Below, piece by piece: positions 10,927-20,796 of a stretch of DNA of 64,000 nt. The stretch is from NCBI RefSeq assembly GCF_905404315.1, contig NC_066275.1, positions 6,510,001 to 6,574,000 of the forward strand. The letters run 5' to 3'. The notes below the pieces were generated by a model. The model saw only the letters and a list, made by a program, of their open reading frames with translations, was not told where the DNA came from and made no database searches. Both the position numbers and the translations under genes were made by a program. How positions within the stretch are numbered: position 1 is the first letter of the stretch; the number at the start of each line of letters is the position of its first letter. Source of the DNA: Leptidea sinapis (lineage: Eukaryota > Arthropoda > Insecta > Lepidoptera > Pieridae).

Positions 10927-12033
10927 CGCACTGTGGAGTACCGCCACACATCTAGATGGTGGGGATGATATCCTAACTTGTGGCGTGTCGATACGCCTGT
11001 TTTATGTAGTCAGATGCTGCTTTAACTGACGCATCGAACCAGGGCTGTGATCTGCCACCGATCGGTACTACAGAGCTTGGTATAAAAATATCCATGCCCT
11101 GTAGTATCACATCGGCTACTGCAACGGTGCAGGCACTAGGATCATCCGAAGGGAAACAAAGCTTGCCCCAAGGGTAGGATGCAAAAAAGGAACGCATCCT
11201 ATCCCAATCTGCTGACTTGTAGTGCCAAACGCCGCGGATCGCTGGTGGACTGCGAAGTTGGCGTCGTATAGGCACTACACTCCTGACCACGCAATTGTCG
11301 GACGTTCCGAGAGGGGCGTCGACAAAGACCTGGTCAGGAGTCCACCAGTGACTCGCCGTGTTTGCCCCCCTGGTTAGATGCGTCAGTTAAAGCAGCATCT
11401 GACCCACGTAACCATCAGGATGTGTAGTCAGCAGAAGATCTAATGCCCTCCTTGGGCATGTGGCTATCCACATCCGGGAGCCGCGTTGGCGACTCAACCA
11501 ATTGGGACAGACCATACGCCAATGCGTAGTCTGTGGTACGTGATCGAAGCCATTCGGCGTTGTGCCCGTTGAAATCACCCAGGACTACGATTTCAGCGGA
11601 GGGAATCTGTGCAAGCACGTCGTCAATTGCCGCTTGAACGCAGCCCATGAGATGATCGGTTTCTGCGTTACCACTATGGGACCTGTAGACACACGCATAG
11701 ATGCGGGCGCGGTCCTCTTAATCTACGCGGAGCCAGAGAGTGGACAGGTCCCTACCCTCAAAATTGCCGAGACGGCGACAGCAGAAATCCTCCCTAACCT
11801 ACACACATACCCCGGCATGAGGCAAAAAATTGTGCTCAATTTTGTACCCGGGGTACGTTAAATATGACGTATCGCTAGGTCGAGATATCTGCGTCTCCGT
11901 AAGGAAACACAAGGCCGGCTTCGCCGTCTCAAGGTGGTGGTGGACGGCGTTTAAATTGGAGTGAATTCCCCTGATATTGCAAAATTCACGTTGAGCGGGG
12001 TGCCGTGGTGTTCCTGCCTCGTTTGTCCTTATA
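10927..12033 (-). pseudogene. Family A LINE, upstream half of the split minus-strand copy
   Basis: On the minus strand, from about 12033 downwards, the start of the endonuclease region ('CCACGGCACCCCGCTCAACG') is followed by broken EN frames (11648-11415 with 'EIVVLGDFNGHNAEWL') and by 11290-10973, 'RSVVPIRRQLRSPPAIRGVW' then 'ADVILQGMDIFIPSS' and 'SQPWFDASVKAASDYIKQAY', the EN-RT linker. The frame then jumps to the 3' block near 10985, so RT is deleted here too. An inverted 73-bp segment lies at 11331-11403. The element continues at 9506. Confidence 0.8.
11331..11403 (+). repeat. Inverted short segment inside the minus-strand LINE
   Basis: Within the otherwise minus-strand copy this stretch reads in plus orientation: 'ctggtcaggagt' joined to 'ccaccagtgactcgccgtgt' and then 'ccctggttagatgcgtcag'. 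Its end, 11368-11401, is the inverse complement of 11011-11044 with one mismatch. It is best explained by template switching during synthesis or repair. Confidence 0.75.
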
Positions 12034-12059
12034 GTGTTTAATGATAGGCCGTTAGGAAT

Positions 12060-12383
12060 ATGAAAATAATATTTTTATTTCAGGGACAAATGGCAATTGT
12101 TAATAAGGATAAAACCATCCTTTTCCTAATGGAATCAGCAGTTCAACAGCATAATCGCTCAAATACACGGTGCTTGCAAAGTCAACGAAACATCGGGATA
12201 TTATACTTGGATGCACCGCAATTATCTATTCTCTTTTCTTGTGATTTGGTTATGGCAAATTATAGATACCATAGACAACAGACGCATTGTCACCTGAGAG
12301 GCGAATCTAATGACAGTTGTCTCTTGTCCAAAAAATTGTTACCGGGCAACGCAGTTGGCACGCAAATTGCAGTATACGCATAA
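12060..12383 (+). CDS. Unassigned 107-codon open frame (doubtful)
   Basis: An open frame starts at 12060 just behind the LINE and runs to TAA at 12381. It is less AT-rich than its surroundings and includes 'ESAVQQHNRSNTRCLQSQRN' and 'SNDSCLLSKKLLPGN'. I recognise no domain. A splice-acceptor-like run ('tatttttatttcag', 12070-12083) lies inside it, so part might be an exon, but codon use is not convincing. Treat as hypothetical at best; it could equally be a transposon fragment. Confidence 0.15.
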   Translation: MKIIFLFQGQMAIVNKDKTILFLMESAVQQHNRSNTRCLQSQRNIGILYLDAPQLSILFSCDLVMANYRYHRQQTHCHLRGESNDSCLLSKKLLPGNAVGTQIAVYA

Positions 12384-12896
12384 AATATGCTTGATATAAA
12401 AAGTAAATTGAGACTTCATCGGTGATCAACGATCTAATCACTTCGTCTTGGATTGATATTCAATTTTAATAAAATATATGTTTTCCTACACACGCGCTAG
12501 TAAAATACTATTGAAAAATGTTAATTTTGAGTTTAACGCCATAACGGCAAGTACAGGGAATAGGGCTGGCGTTATTTCCTTGGAGTTCAAGTTTAGAACT
12601 ATTTAATATTATAATCTTACATTAAATATAGGCATAACAAAAAGCTGACGAAATTTCTATTTATCATTATTCATTTATCGTAGAAAGATGCAAATCGAAT
12701 ATTATAAGCAATTCAATTTGAGAGAATATCCAATCTCATGTATACGTCACGAGGTACAATTACAACGATACAACTCGACGCGCCTATTTTGTGTGAGCCA
12801 ATATCATGACATGCTTGTGATTAGGGATAGACATCCATGTGGGAATTGACTCTATTTTTAATATAATAGGTTATTATTTTCAATTATAGTAACAGC
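12384..12896. other. Anonymous AT-rich DNA
   Basis: No feature recognised. Confidence 0.4.
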
Positions 12897-13554
12897 TTAT
12901 TTATTAATACGGCTTTACTCACGATTTATCAGTGTGGGTACGGACTAGTTTCGGACGTTAATTTTGCCGCAAAAGCTAAATTGGTGAAACGGGACGCAAC
13001 ATAAAAACCAGACTCACCGAGCTCATCCGCAGTGTACGAAAATTGGACACTAACACCTTGGCAGTGCATGCCTTAAACTATAAACTATATAAGGTTCGAT
13101 AGGGTGCAAGTATTGGCTCGCGAAAAAAAAAAACTTTGTGTCTCGCAAGCTGCTGGAAGCCACAGAAATCGGCCGTTGTCCTAATTTTAATAGAGGCAAG
13201 AATTGGGCTCTGCCAGGTGGCAGACCCAAGGACTTCCCACTTGGAAACCCGTGTTATATCACGCAATGAGACCCACAGTGCCGTTGATCACGTAGTAGAC
13301 ATTGAGAGTACATTTTGTGCACCCGTGGACACCAATAGTGACACAGTGTCAGTGATACCGTGCTCGTCATCACCACCGGCACCCCCCGCGCCCCCTGCCC
13401 AGTCCAGCCGCGCACTACGAGCCCAAATCCCCAGAAAGAGACGGGACGTTATCGCGAACCCACTACACTCACCCCGATGAAGGACCTCCGAATGGTCCGA
13501 AACTAGTCGGTACCCACACCGATAAAACATGAGTAAAGCCGTATTAATAAATAA
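12897..13554 (+). mobile_element. Element with ~55-bp terminal inverted repeats, possible Penelope-like remnant
   Basis: The left end 'ttatttattaatacggcttt' (12897) through 'gactagtttcgg' (12956) is the inverse complement of the right end 13495-13554 with a few mismatches. The interior plus strand has a fragment reading 'NFVSRKLLEATEIGRCPNFN' (about 13128-13190), which resembles the C-terminus of GIY-YIG endonucleases of Penelope-like elements, and a Pro-rich open frame (13136-13480) in another frame. Inverted pseudo-LTRs would fit such elements. A cut-and-paste transposon with captured sequence is the alternative. The coding part is broken. Confidence 0.5.
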
Positions 13555-14717
13555 TATTATCATGTCTCATGAAAGTTTTAATAATTTAATAGTAACAGCG
13601 TAAAAATCAAAATTGAATTTTTCTTTGATTGAATTTGAATCATATTACTAATGACGACTCGCTCGTCCCTAGCGTGTCTTCTGGCCGTGTATTATGCAAT
13701 GCTAATTAAAACTTAGTAAAAATGCTTCAATTAGTTTAAAATGGATGTCCAGTTTCAAGATTTCCTGGTGCCGAATAAGAAATGTATGAACCTGTATAGA
13801 ACATCTATTGGAACTTTTAGGTTAAAACTCGATTTTTTTTTTACATATCAACGTCTAAGAATGGCTACGAGGAATAGAGTATAGGGTATAGAAATTACAA
13901 ATAAAGCGATAATACAAATCTAATCACGTTTATATTCAAGTAAACCACCTTATTCTTTGAAATATATGTTTATAACTTCATGACTCTACATCGGTTCGTA
14001 AAGGAGCTTTGACACGGGGAGAAGAAGTAACTCCCAGCCTATCTTTTAAATTATAATATCACAAAATAAAATGTACTTATGTTAAAATACTAAAATAACA
14101 CTTTCTTTAAATATTCACAAAGGGTGACGCTATTAGATTATTAAAAGACAGATATTTGAAGGGATAATAATATCAGGACAGAAAATAATGAATAATAATT
14201 ATAAGTAAGTACTTAATTCTGACGTGTCCGTTCGGTGCGGCAACTACGAGCCAAATGTGTCTAAGCACTACTGCTCTGCACCAACGAACTCTTAGTTGAC
14301 TTAGGTTGGAAATTCTAGTTTGAACAGCCAATCAGGAACAAGCTCCTAGCGGCTGTATTGACTTTAAAATACAAATGAGCTACTTTTTAGTTTAAAGATG
14401 TCAAAACATTACTCTTTTAATTTTTAATTAATTACATTAGATTTTATTTAGTGTTATTTAGTACTTTATGTTTATTAAATAATAACATAAAAGCTTTAAA
14501 AGCTTTATAATCTAACAAACGCAAAAACATACTTTCTAAGCAGCAGTTTTGTTGGATTTTAAATATCATTTACCTAATGTTCAGGTTATATTCAGTTGCC
14601 TAGTTTTTTTTTAAACTAAATAAATATATATTCCCGACTGCCTAAAAACCCAAACTCAACGATTTTAAGCTTTTCTCATCAAGACCTTTCTAACGATATG
14701 TTATAGAGACATACGTA
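13555..14717. other. Anonymous AT-rich DNA
   Basis: No gene. A short block at 14000-14035 ('gagaagaagtaactcccag') resembles family D. The rest is unassigned. Confidence 0.4.
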
Positions 14718-14850
14718 ATATATATAATCATATTATATATATACATACCCTATAATATAATAATATATATAATACCCTATAATATATAATATATATATAT
14801 ATATATATATTATTATATTATATATATATAATACAATAATAATTTATAAA
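14718..14850. repeat. AT-only low-complexity palindromic tract
   Basis: Alternating AT/TA tracts with several self-complementary runs, including (AT)n at about 14787-14810, flanked by 'ataataatttataaattattatt'. It could extrude a cruciform; no coding. Confidence 0.8.
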
Positions 14851-15390
14851 TTATTATTGTAGTTGCTGAGAGATAAAATTTAATGACAGTATAATCAGTT
14901 TGCTAATAAATTTAGAATACTGTTGCCATATAATGCTTCAAAATTCAAGAATAATTAACAAAAGTACTACATATTTTTTATTTTATTGGTCTCAGCAAAC
15001 TAGACACCTGTTGTCCTATTCTGAAGGCCAAAGTCTATCAGTAGTATCTAAAGAAAGAATATCAGTCAAAGAAGACCAAGCCTGGCGCACAATATTACGG
15101 TTAATACACGACACACAAAGTTGAAAAATGAAAAGTATTTTAAACCGTATAAAAGAGTATTTTCAATAAAAAAAATTGGATTTATTCATTACTGTTTATG
15201 TATTTTATAATAACCTTTATATGTTCCTTATAAACAAAACGAAAATATACATGTTTAGATAGTAATAATTTGAGATATTCATTCCGAAATACTAAGAAGA
15301 ATACCTTGACCTAGATCTAACTTGAACTGCGAGATCGCTTATGTATAAAAATGTAACTTTAACTAATGTAATTTTTAGGTACGAAAACAG
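14851..15390. other. Anonymous DNA
   Basis: An open frame at 14900-15124 (74 codons) has no recognisable motif. No feature supported. Confidence 0.35.
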
Positions 15391-15870
15391 ATTTGTTTGG
15401 TCAAAAAGAATCATAAATGTAATATTTTAGTTGTTTCTACTGAGTCGAAAATAAAAAATAATTATATACAACTTCGTGAGCGTGGATTTACATCTTTAAT
15501 ATTAAATGAAGCTGACTATGCATCATATAAACATCATATTCACTTGTCAAATCACATCTCGCATCACGTTGACGTCTGGCATTCCACAACCTCGTACAGC
15601 CACTTTGTAGAATCCACATCCCGTGAGCCTCTTGTACGATTGCTCCCTCTTATACAAAAAAAAAATTCTTACTACACACCTATTTTTAATAACAACACTT
15701 TTAATAAAAATACTTTGTGAAATCAATTACCGGTTGTGGTTTTCCCAAATCGATACAACTTAGAGACCTTCAAGAAAAGAGCATTCTCTCATCTTAAAGG
15801 CCGGCAATGCATTTCTTGACACTGATTGATGTTGTGGATGTCCATGGGCGGTTGCCTCACCTCTCCCCAT
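15391..15870 (+). pseudogene. Family B LINE, 3' end of ORF2 plus tail
   Basis: The open frame from 15397 includes 'HVDVWHSTTSYSHFVESTS', the position-equivalent of family A's 'LDVWRSSTVRFSRSFLPRT'. After a stop at 15718 the matching continuation 'QLPVVVFPNRYNLETFKKRA' and 'FSHLKGRQ' follows (about 15724-15807). An extra block, 15620-15718, with its own A-run lies between them, suggesting two 3' ends merged or a small insertion. Other family B tails are at 39085 and 62465. A further short tail of another family lies at 15890-15975. Confidence 0.7.
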
Positions 15871-16127
15871 CCCGTGAACCTCTTAAATAAAAAAAAATCG
15901 ACGCCTTATCATAAGGGTCGTCGGTGGTGATCTCATACCATCAAATTAACCGTATGTTAGTCTCCTCTTCTATAAAAATTATCAAAATTTAAATAAATTA
16001 ATTAATCCATATCCTAATAGTAATTAAGCCTTGTAGTACAGGAAATGAGTCATATTTTTAAATGCGTGATGATTGTTGAGAGGTTAAATGAGGGTTCATT
16101 TTCACAGAACTATTCTCATAGATATTT

Positions 16128-16325
16128 TTTTTATGGAAAAGAAGGACAAACGAGCGTTTGGGTCACCTGGTGCTAAGTGATCGCCTCCGCCCACATACTC
16201 TTGGAACACCAGACGTATCACAGGAGCGATGGCGGCCTATTAGAAAAATGAACGCGCTTTTTTGAAGGTACCCATGTCGTATCGTCCCGGAAAGGCCGCA
16301 CAAGGAAACTCGCAAAAGTCCACAG
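16128..16325 (-). pseudogene. Family A LINE 3' end, truncated
   Basis: Minus-strand family A tail: 'tatggaaaagaaggacaaac' at the A-rich end, then 'tttgaaggtacccatgtcgt' and 'cggaaaggccgcacaagg'. It keeps only the last ~50 codons and the 3' UTR. Confidence 0.8.
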
Positions 16326-16442
16326 CTAGATAAAAGTGATATTAATTAAGTAGAGATTCTTTCCATGAAATTAACAAAAATATTGAGAAAATATAAACAT
16401 TCCTCGTATATTGAAAATTTTGTTTTGGCTCGGTTAACATGG

Positions 16443-16793
16443 CTATATCCGGACGACCGAGCCTTGCTCGGATTTTTAAGAATGTACAAAACTTGAACAA
16501 AAAAAAACTAATAGGACATCTGGATTCGAACCGGGGTCTTCTGCTTTCCGGATCACCCAATGTCCGATCTGAGCTATTATAGTCTTGTATAATTAATGTT
16601 AGTCTTAATGTTATTGTAGCTGTTTCTCATTCAAACATGGATAAAACCATTTTTTTTAAATTGAAACCTAGCTAGATCGATTTATCACCCCCGAAATCCC
16701 CTGCATACTTAATTTTATGAAAATCGTTGGAGCCGTTTCCGAGATTCAGATTATATATATATGTACAAGAATTGCTCGTTTAAAGTTATAAGA
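16443..16793 (-). repeat. Family H repeat with tRNA-like core, Helitron-like ends (minus copy)
   Basis: On the minus strand it begins 'CTTTAAACGAGCAATTCTTG', passes 'CCTAGCTAGG-like' sequence and a tRNA-like segment with B box 'GGTTCGAATCC' (16523-16533), and ends with a hairpin 'CCGAGCAAGGCTCGG' (16458-16472). A plus-strand copy is at 38730-39075. TC-type start plus a 3' hairpin suggests a Helitron relative; a tRNA-derived SINE is the alternative. Confidence 0.55.
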
Positions 16794-17454
16794 TAATATA
16801 CTATTTTAATATGTCAATACATAGTAAAATACAAGAATATCTCATATATATATTTGAAAATAGTTCCGCGAACAAAGAGAAAATACCTCATAACAATATT
16901 GTGACGAAAAAATTTCGAATTGTTGTTTTACGATTGAAAAATAGTAATTCAGATTTTTTATTCGGAACATTGCTGAATTTGTATTTGAGTTTTATTTTTT
17001 GCGACGACAGCGATACACTTTTTTAAAGTTCGGAAACCTTTACACATTTTATTATTTTGTCATGTAGAAATTTTATATTTTGGTTCCAGAACATGAAAAT
17101 TTTATGTTGTAAGTTTCTTTACATTATACAGATAGAGGTTTGATTTAATTTAAAAAATTATAAAAAAATCAATAATAGTTCTATTATGGCTTTAGTTCAA
17201 TACTTACTTAGTAGGTATAACTTAGGTATATTTTTAGTAATAATTGTTATTAATGTAATATTATTACTTCTCTGATAAAAACCCGATAAGCAAAAAAAAT
17301 GTTATACGAATGGGTCTACAATAAGTTAATATTATTAAATTTAGTTAAAAATACATTAAAACATATTTTTATGTATTTTATTGTTAACCTATTTTTCGTA
17401 AATTCAGTGACCTACAGATTTAATTAATTTGAAGATATTTTTCTTATTAAAATT
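16794..17454. other. Anonymous AT-rich DNA
   Basis: No gene. The open frame 16811-17026 has no recognisable motif. Confidence 0.35.
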
Positions 17455-17752
17455 AGGGACGAGACGAGCAGGACGCTCAGCTGATGGTAATTGATACGCC
17501 CCACCCTGTACAATGCAGTGCCATTCAGGATTCTTGAAAAACCCAAAAATTCTGAGCGGCACTACAATTGCGCTCGTCACCTTGAGACATAAGATGTTAA
17601 GTCTCAATTGCCCAATAATTTCACTAGCTTCGGCACCCTTCAGACCGAAACACAGTATTGTTTACACATTACTTCTTCACAGCAGAAGAAGGGGCCGTTG
17701 TAGTACCCATTATCTAGCCGGCTTCCTGTGCAAAGGAGCCTCCCACTGGTAT
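17455..17752 (+). repeat. Family E interspersed repeat, well-preserved copy
   Basis: It runs from 'gggacgagacgagcaggacg' to 'gcaaaggagcctcccactgg'. A 16-bp stem-loop is formed by 17517-17532 and 17548-17563. The plus strand is open for 101 codons from 17513 and the same frame is open in the copy at 40945, but there is no known domain. Other copies: 1, 29695 (minus), 56650. Confidence 0.85.
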
Positions 17753-18019
17753 CTATATTTTATTTTTTATTTTATTATTTCGGTTAGTTTCATGAAGGCA
17801 CATCATGATGCAATGTGATTATTTAAGTGAAGAAAGTAAGATCGTAGGATATGCAATGGAACTCCTCCACAACCAAAAACTACCAAGTTATCATACTTAT
17901 AGTTAGGCAACACCAAGAATGTAAGCTTCGACTCAACTTCGTAACAGAGAGTAAAATTAAGAACTTTTACAATTTAAAATAAGTTATGTATAATCAATGA
18001 CGAATCCGAGACTACCAAT

Positions 18020-18470
18020 TAAAGCAAAAAGAAAAGTTTTGAATACATGGATTTTACCCAGCTTGGCCTACGGCTGTCAAAGATGGACCCTCACCAAAAA
18101 AAAACATTAAGGCACTAGAAACTTGTCAGCATAGCATGGAGAGAAGTATGTTCAATATAAAAATAAAAGACAGAATACAGACTTCAATACATACGAGAAG
18201 AAAAAAAATAACTGATGTGAAATATTATACTAAAAACCTCAAATGGAAATGGACAGGCCACATCAGGATCAGGAAAAGACAAATGGTCAAAAAATATTAC
18301 TGAATGGTATCCTAGATAATATAAAAGGAAAAAGGACAGACCACGTCTTAGATGGGAATACGACATAAAAAAAGTAGCAGGTGCAACCTGGTCGAGAAAA
18401 GCGAGAGACCGCTCACTGTGGAAAAGTTTGGGGGAGGCCTATGACGAAAGGCAAGACATACAATAATTAT
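18020..18470 (+). pseudogene. Non-LTR RT C-terminal region, RTE/CR1-like (left arm copy)
   Basis: In shifting frames the strand gives 'ILPSLAYGCQ' with 'WTLTKK', 'LKWKWTGHIRIRKRQMVKK', 'RPRLRWEYDIKKVAGATWSR' and 'DRSLWKSLGEAYDERQDIQ' before a stop at about 18465. These are the thumb and C-terminal motifs of RTE-like RTs; catalytic motifs are absent. Frame breaks occur near 18105, 18180 and 18300. The inverse-complement copy is at 23755-24205, so the fragment was present before the palindrome formed. An AATAAA lies at 18557-18562. Confidence 0.75.
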
Positions 18471-19264
18471 CGGTGTAAATAGTAATTACCTACAATTAAA
18501 AATAATTATAAATAGGTTAGTGAGGTAAAGACTCATTGTACATAATTAAGGATTGAAAATAAAGACTTTTATTAGTATAATTATAATCAATAAGTTGCCG
18601 ATATTTTGATGTTCGTGCAAAGGAAAACAAAATAATAATATTTGATATATATTATAAGAGAACCAAGCTGAAAAGAGTTTTATTCAATTCTAAATAACAC
18701 AGATTCTACGCAATAGGGAACGAATATACAATAAGCTAACAAAATTGTGATAACAAAGTGTAACGTTCCAAATCGTAAATGGAACATATAAAGCACTAAA
18801 TCCCGGAAAATATCAAAAGTGATGACATTTGGATTCGTTTGTGATCCAGGATCAACATATCGGACTCGGCTATAATATTTTGAGCATGAAAATGAGTGAA
18901 AATTTCCTTTTCCGAGTCGTATTTCATGGAAAGTATACGATTGGATATATTCCTTATAACAGATGGCACTAATGCCTTACTGTCCCTTATTTTATAACTT
19001 TTAGAAGATTTCTGGTAGTTTGATTGCTTTTGATATGGTTTCATTCAAGTTAACCTTAAGGGTCTATACAGTATTTGGGAATATCGTTTGCCTAGTCTTC
19101 ACAGTGGATCTTCGTAAGTATGATGATTCGTAAAAGGATTACTTTACAATAGTAATCCTGGAGATTTGAAGATCAACAATTTCCTAGCTCTATTATTACT
19201 CTATTTTTTACTTTTTAATTACTACCTAGCAAATTACGCTATTTACACACACTAGTGCAAACAA

Positions 19265-19465
19265 GGAAGGGTCAACGGCAGTAGGTCAAGAGGACGCTCC
19301 CCTATGCGCTGGACAGACCAGATCAAAGCCTTAACCAATACTCCCCTCAACACATGTGCCAGAGAAGCAATAGCCAGGGATAACTGGCGTAGAATCGTTC
19401 GTCGTTCGACGTGACCACGACTGCTCTGTCAAGAGTAATCCGACGAAGAAGAAGAAGAAGAAGAA
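19265..19465 (+). mobile_element. 5'-truncated LINE insertion with (GAA)n tail
   Basis: The 201-bp segment encodes 'GRSPMRWTDQIKAL', then 'REAIARDNWRRIV' and ends in (GAA)n. It is flanked by an 11-bp direct repeat 'agtgcaaacaa' at 19254-19264 and 19466-19476. The right arm of the palindrome has a single site ('ttgtttgcaatagtgtgtg', about 22945-22963), which is the empty site. It is therefore a bona fide retrotransposed 3' end that arrived after the palindrome formed. The motif set is typical of RTE/R4/CR1-like C-termini. Confidence 0.9.
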
Positions 19466-19949
19466 AGTGCAAACAATGATTAATATATAAATTATTTTTA
19501 AATCAAATAATAAGCTACCACTGTCTACATAATAATATACAACTATGTTATAAAATATTAAGCTGGTTGTGATCACGCTGTGTTGTAAACTCAACGAGAC
19601 ATCAATATAAGCCATAGCTAACGTAGTGATAAATGAACAATATTTTTGGTACGAAATTCCTTGTTAGGTGTATTTCGTTGTTGGTTCAAATTGGCCGGGC
19701 TGCCAAGAATGCGTGTTTTAGATTGTAAGCCTAAAATATTGAACGGATACATTGATATAAAAGTTTACTCAAAATACAGTGCTAATTTGAATTCAATAAC
19801 AAACTACCTGTATGGTAAGAGAGAGTAAAGGTGTAGGAGATTTATATATATATATATATATTATATTTATATATGTATATATACACATACATATACATTT
19901 ATATTAATACAACTTACATTTATACTGATCGATATACGCACAAAAGAGG

Positions 19950-20115
19950 AGAAAAAATGGGATTCAACAATGGCTGTGTCATCCGCATAGTTCCTAATAT
20001 CCTCGCCCCTTTGATCCCGTTGGTTTGATTATATAGTGTGTCATGATATATCTCTTGATAAAAACGTTAAAATATTTAAAAAGCGATGATCCTAGCATGC
20101 TTAGGGGTCTACAAG
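19950..20115 (-). pseudogene. Reverse transcriptase core fragment (minus strand)
   Basis: The minus strand from about 20115 reads 'RPLSMLGSSLFKYFNVFIKR' and, after a frame shift, 'YADDTAIV' at about 19983-19960. These match the conserved 'GSxLGPxLFxxFxN' and 'YADDTA' catalytic motifs of non-LTR RTs. The fragment is short and frame-broken. In the right arm the homologous sequence stops at 'atgctaggatc' (22738-22748), where about 424 bp are missing. Confidence 0.7.
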
Positions 20116-20796
20116 CATGGTTTGTTTAGGGCATCAAGTAGTTAACTATTTCCATTAAAAGGTTGAACCAAATAACGTCGTAACCATCATCGCTCGAATG
20201 ATGTGAAACTTATGTTATAAATCCGTCAGACTGAGAGAGTTATACAACAAACCGGTGTTACGTCGAAAACGTTGAAATAATTTACAACGCCGTGTTATGT
20301 ACTCAACGTTAACAATTCAATTATTCTTTTTGGCTCAATTTTATACTTCTTGTTTGTTGTACTTCTTTCTTTCTTATCTATTTCCTTACCTACACTGTCA
20401 TTGTGTACTTTTGTATTAAATAAAAAGGTACTAGAGGCAACAGTGTCGCCTCATAAGGAGACTTAACCAGCACTACTTACTCAGTAGTGATTTAGTATTA
20501 CTCGGAATGGCAGACGTGAAACAATGCATAAATATGGTTTATATCTAAGTCTACTGTTAGGCTTTTTTACTGACTGCTGTTGCTTTTTACAATAAAATAT
20601 ATTGCAGTCATTTTTCACTGTGAGATTCTTAATTTATTCGTATTACCATCATTTTGATACCTTATTTCACAGCTTTGCTAAGCCCCTCAATATACGAAGC
20701 GTTGCAAGCGTACGTACAAATGTTTATACAACTTCAAATATTTTAATCAAAATATTATATGATATCATTTATTGAAAGTCAAAAACTACCACCATT

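Larger units (their letters stand above)
17848..20796 (+). repeat. Left arm of a ~6.6-kb imperfect palindrome
   Basis: This arm is the inverse complement of 22045-24424, with roughly 95% identity in the blocks I compared by eye (for example 20505-20635 against 22195-22340). Outer boundary: 'gatatgcaatggaactcctc' at 17848. Inner boundary: 'aactaccaccatt' at 20796. Compared with the right arm it carries two extra segments, 19254-19465 (a LINE insertion) and 19664-20087. It contains a LINE RT tail (18020-18470) and a second RT fragment (19950-20110). Confidence 0.9.

Noticed and set aside
13136..13480. 114-codon Pro-rich frame as a gene
   Set aside because: Lies within an inverted-repeat-ended element, overlaps the better supported GIY-YIG-like frame, and has no start context or homologue that I recognise.
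18796..19044. 82-codon minus-strand frame as a gene
   Set aside because: Its mirror in the right arm is interrupted by a short insertion and stop near 23290, and no domain is visible.
19331..19615. 94-codon minus-strand frame
   Set aside because: Runs through the (GAA)n tail and AT-rich arm sequence of the palindrome; not maintained in the other arm.
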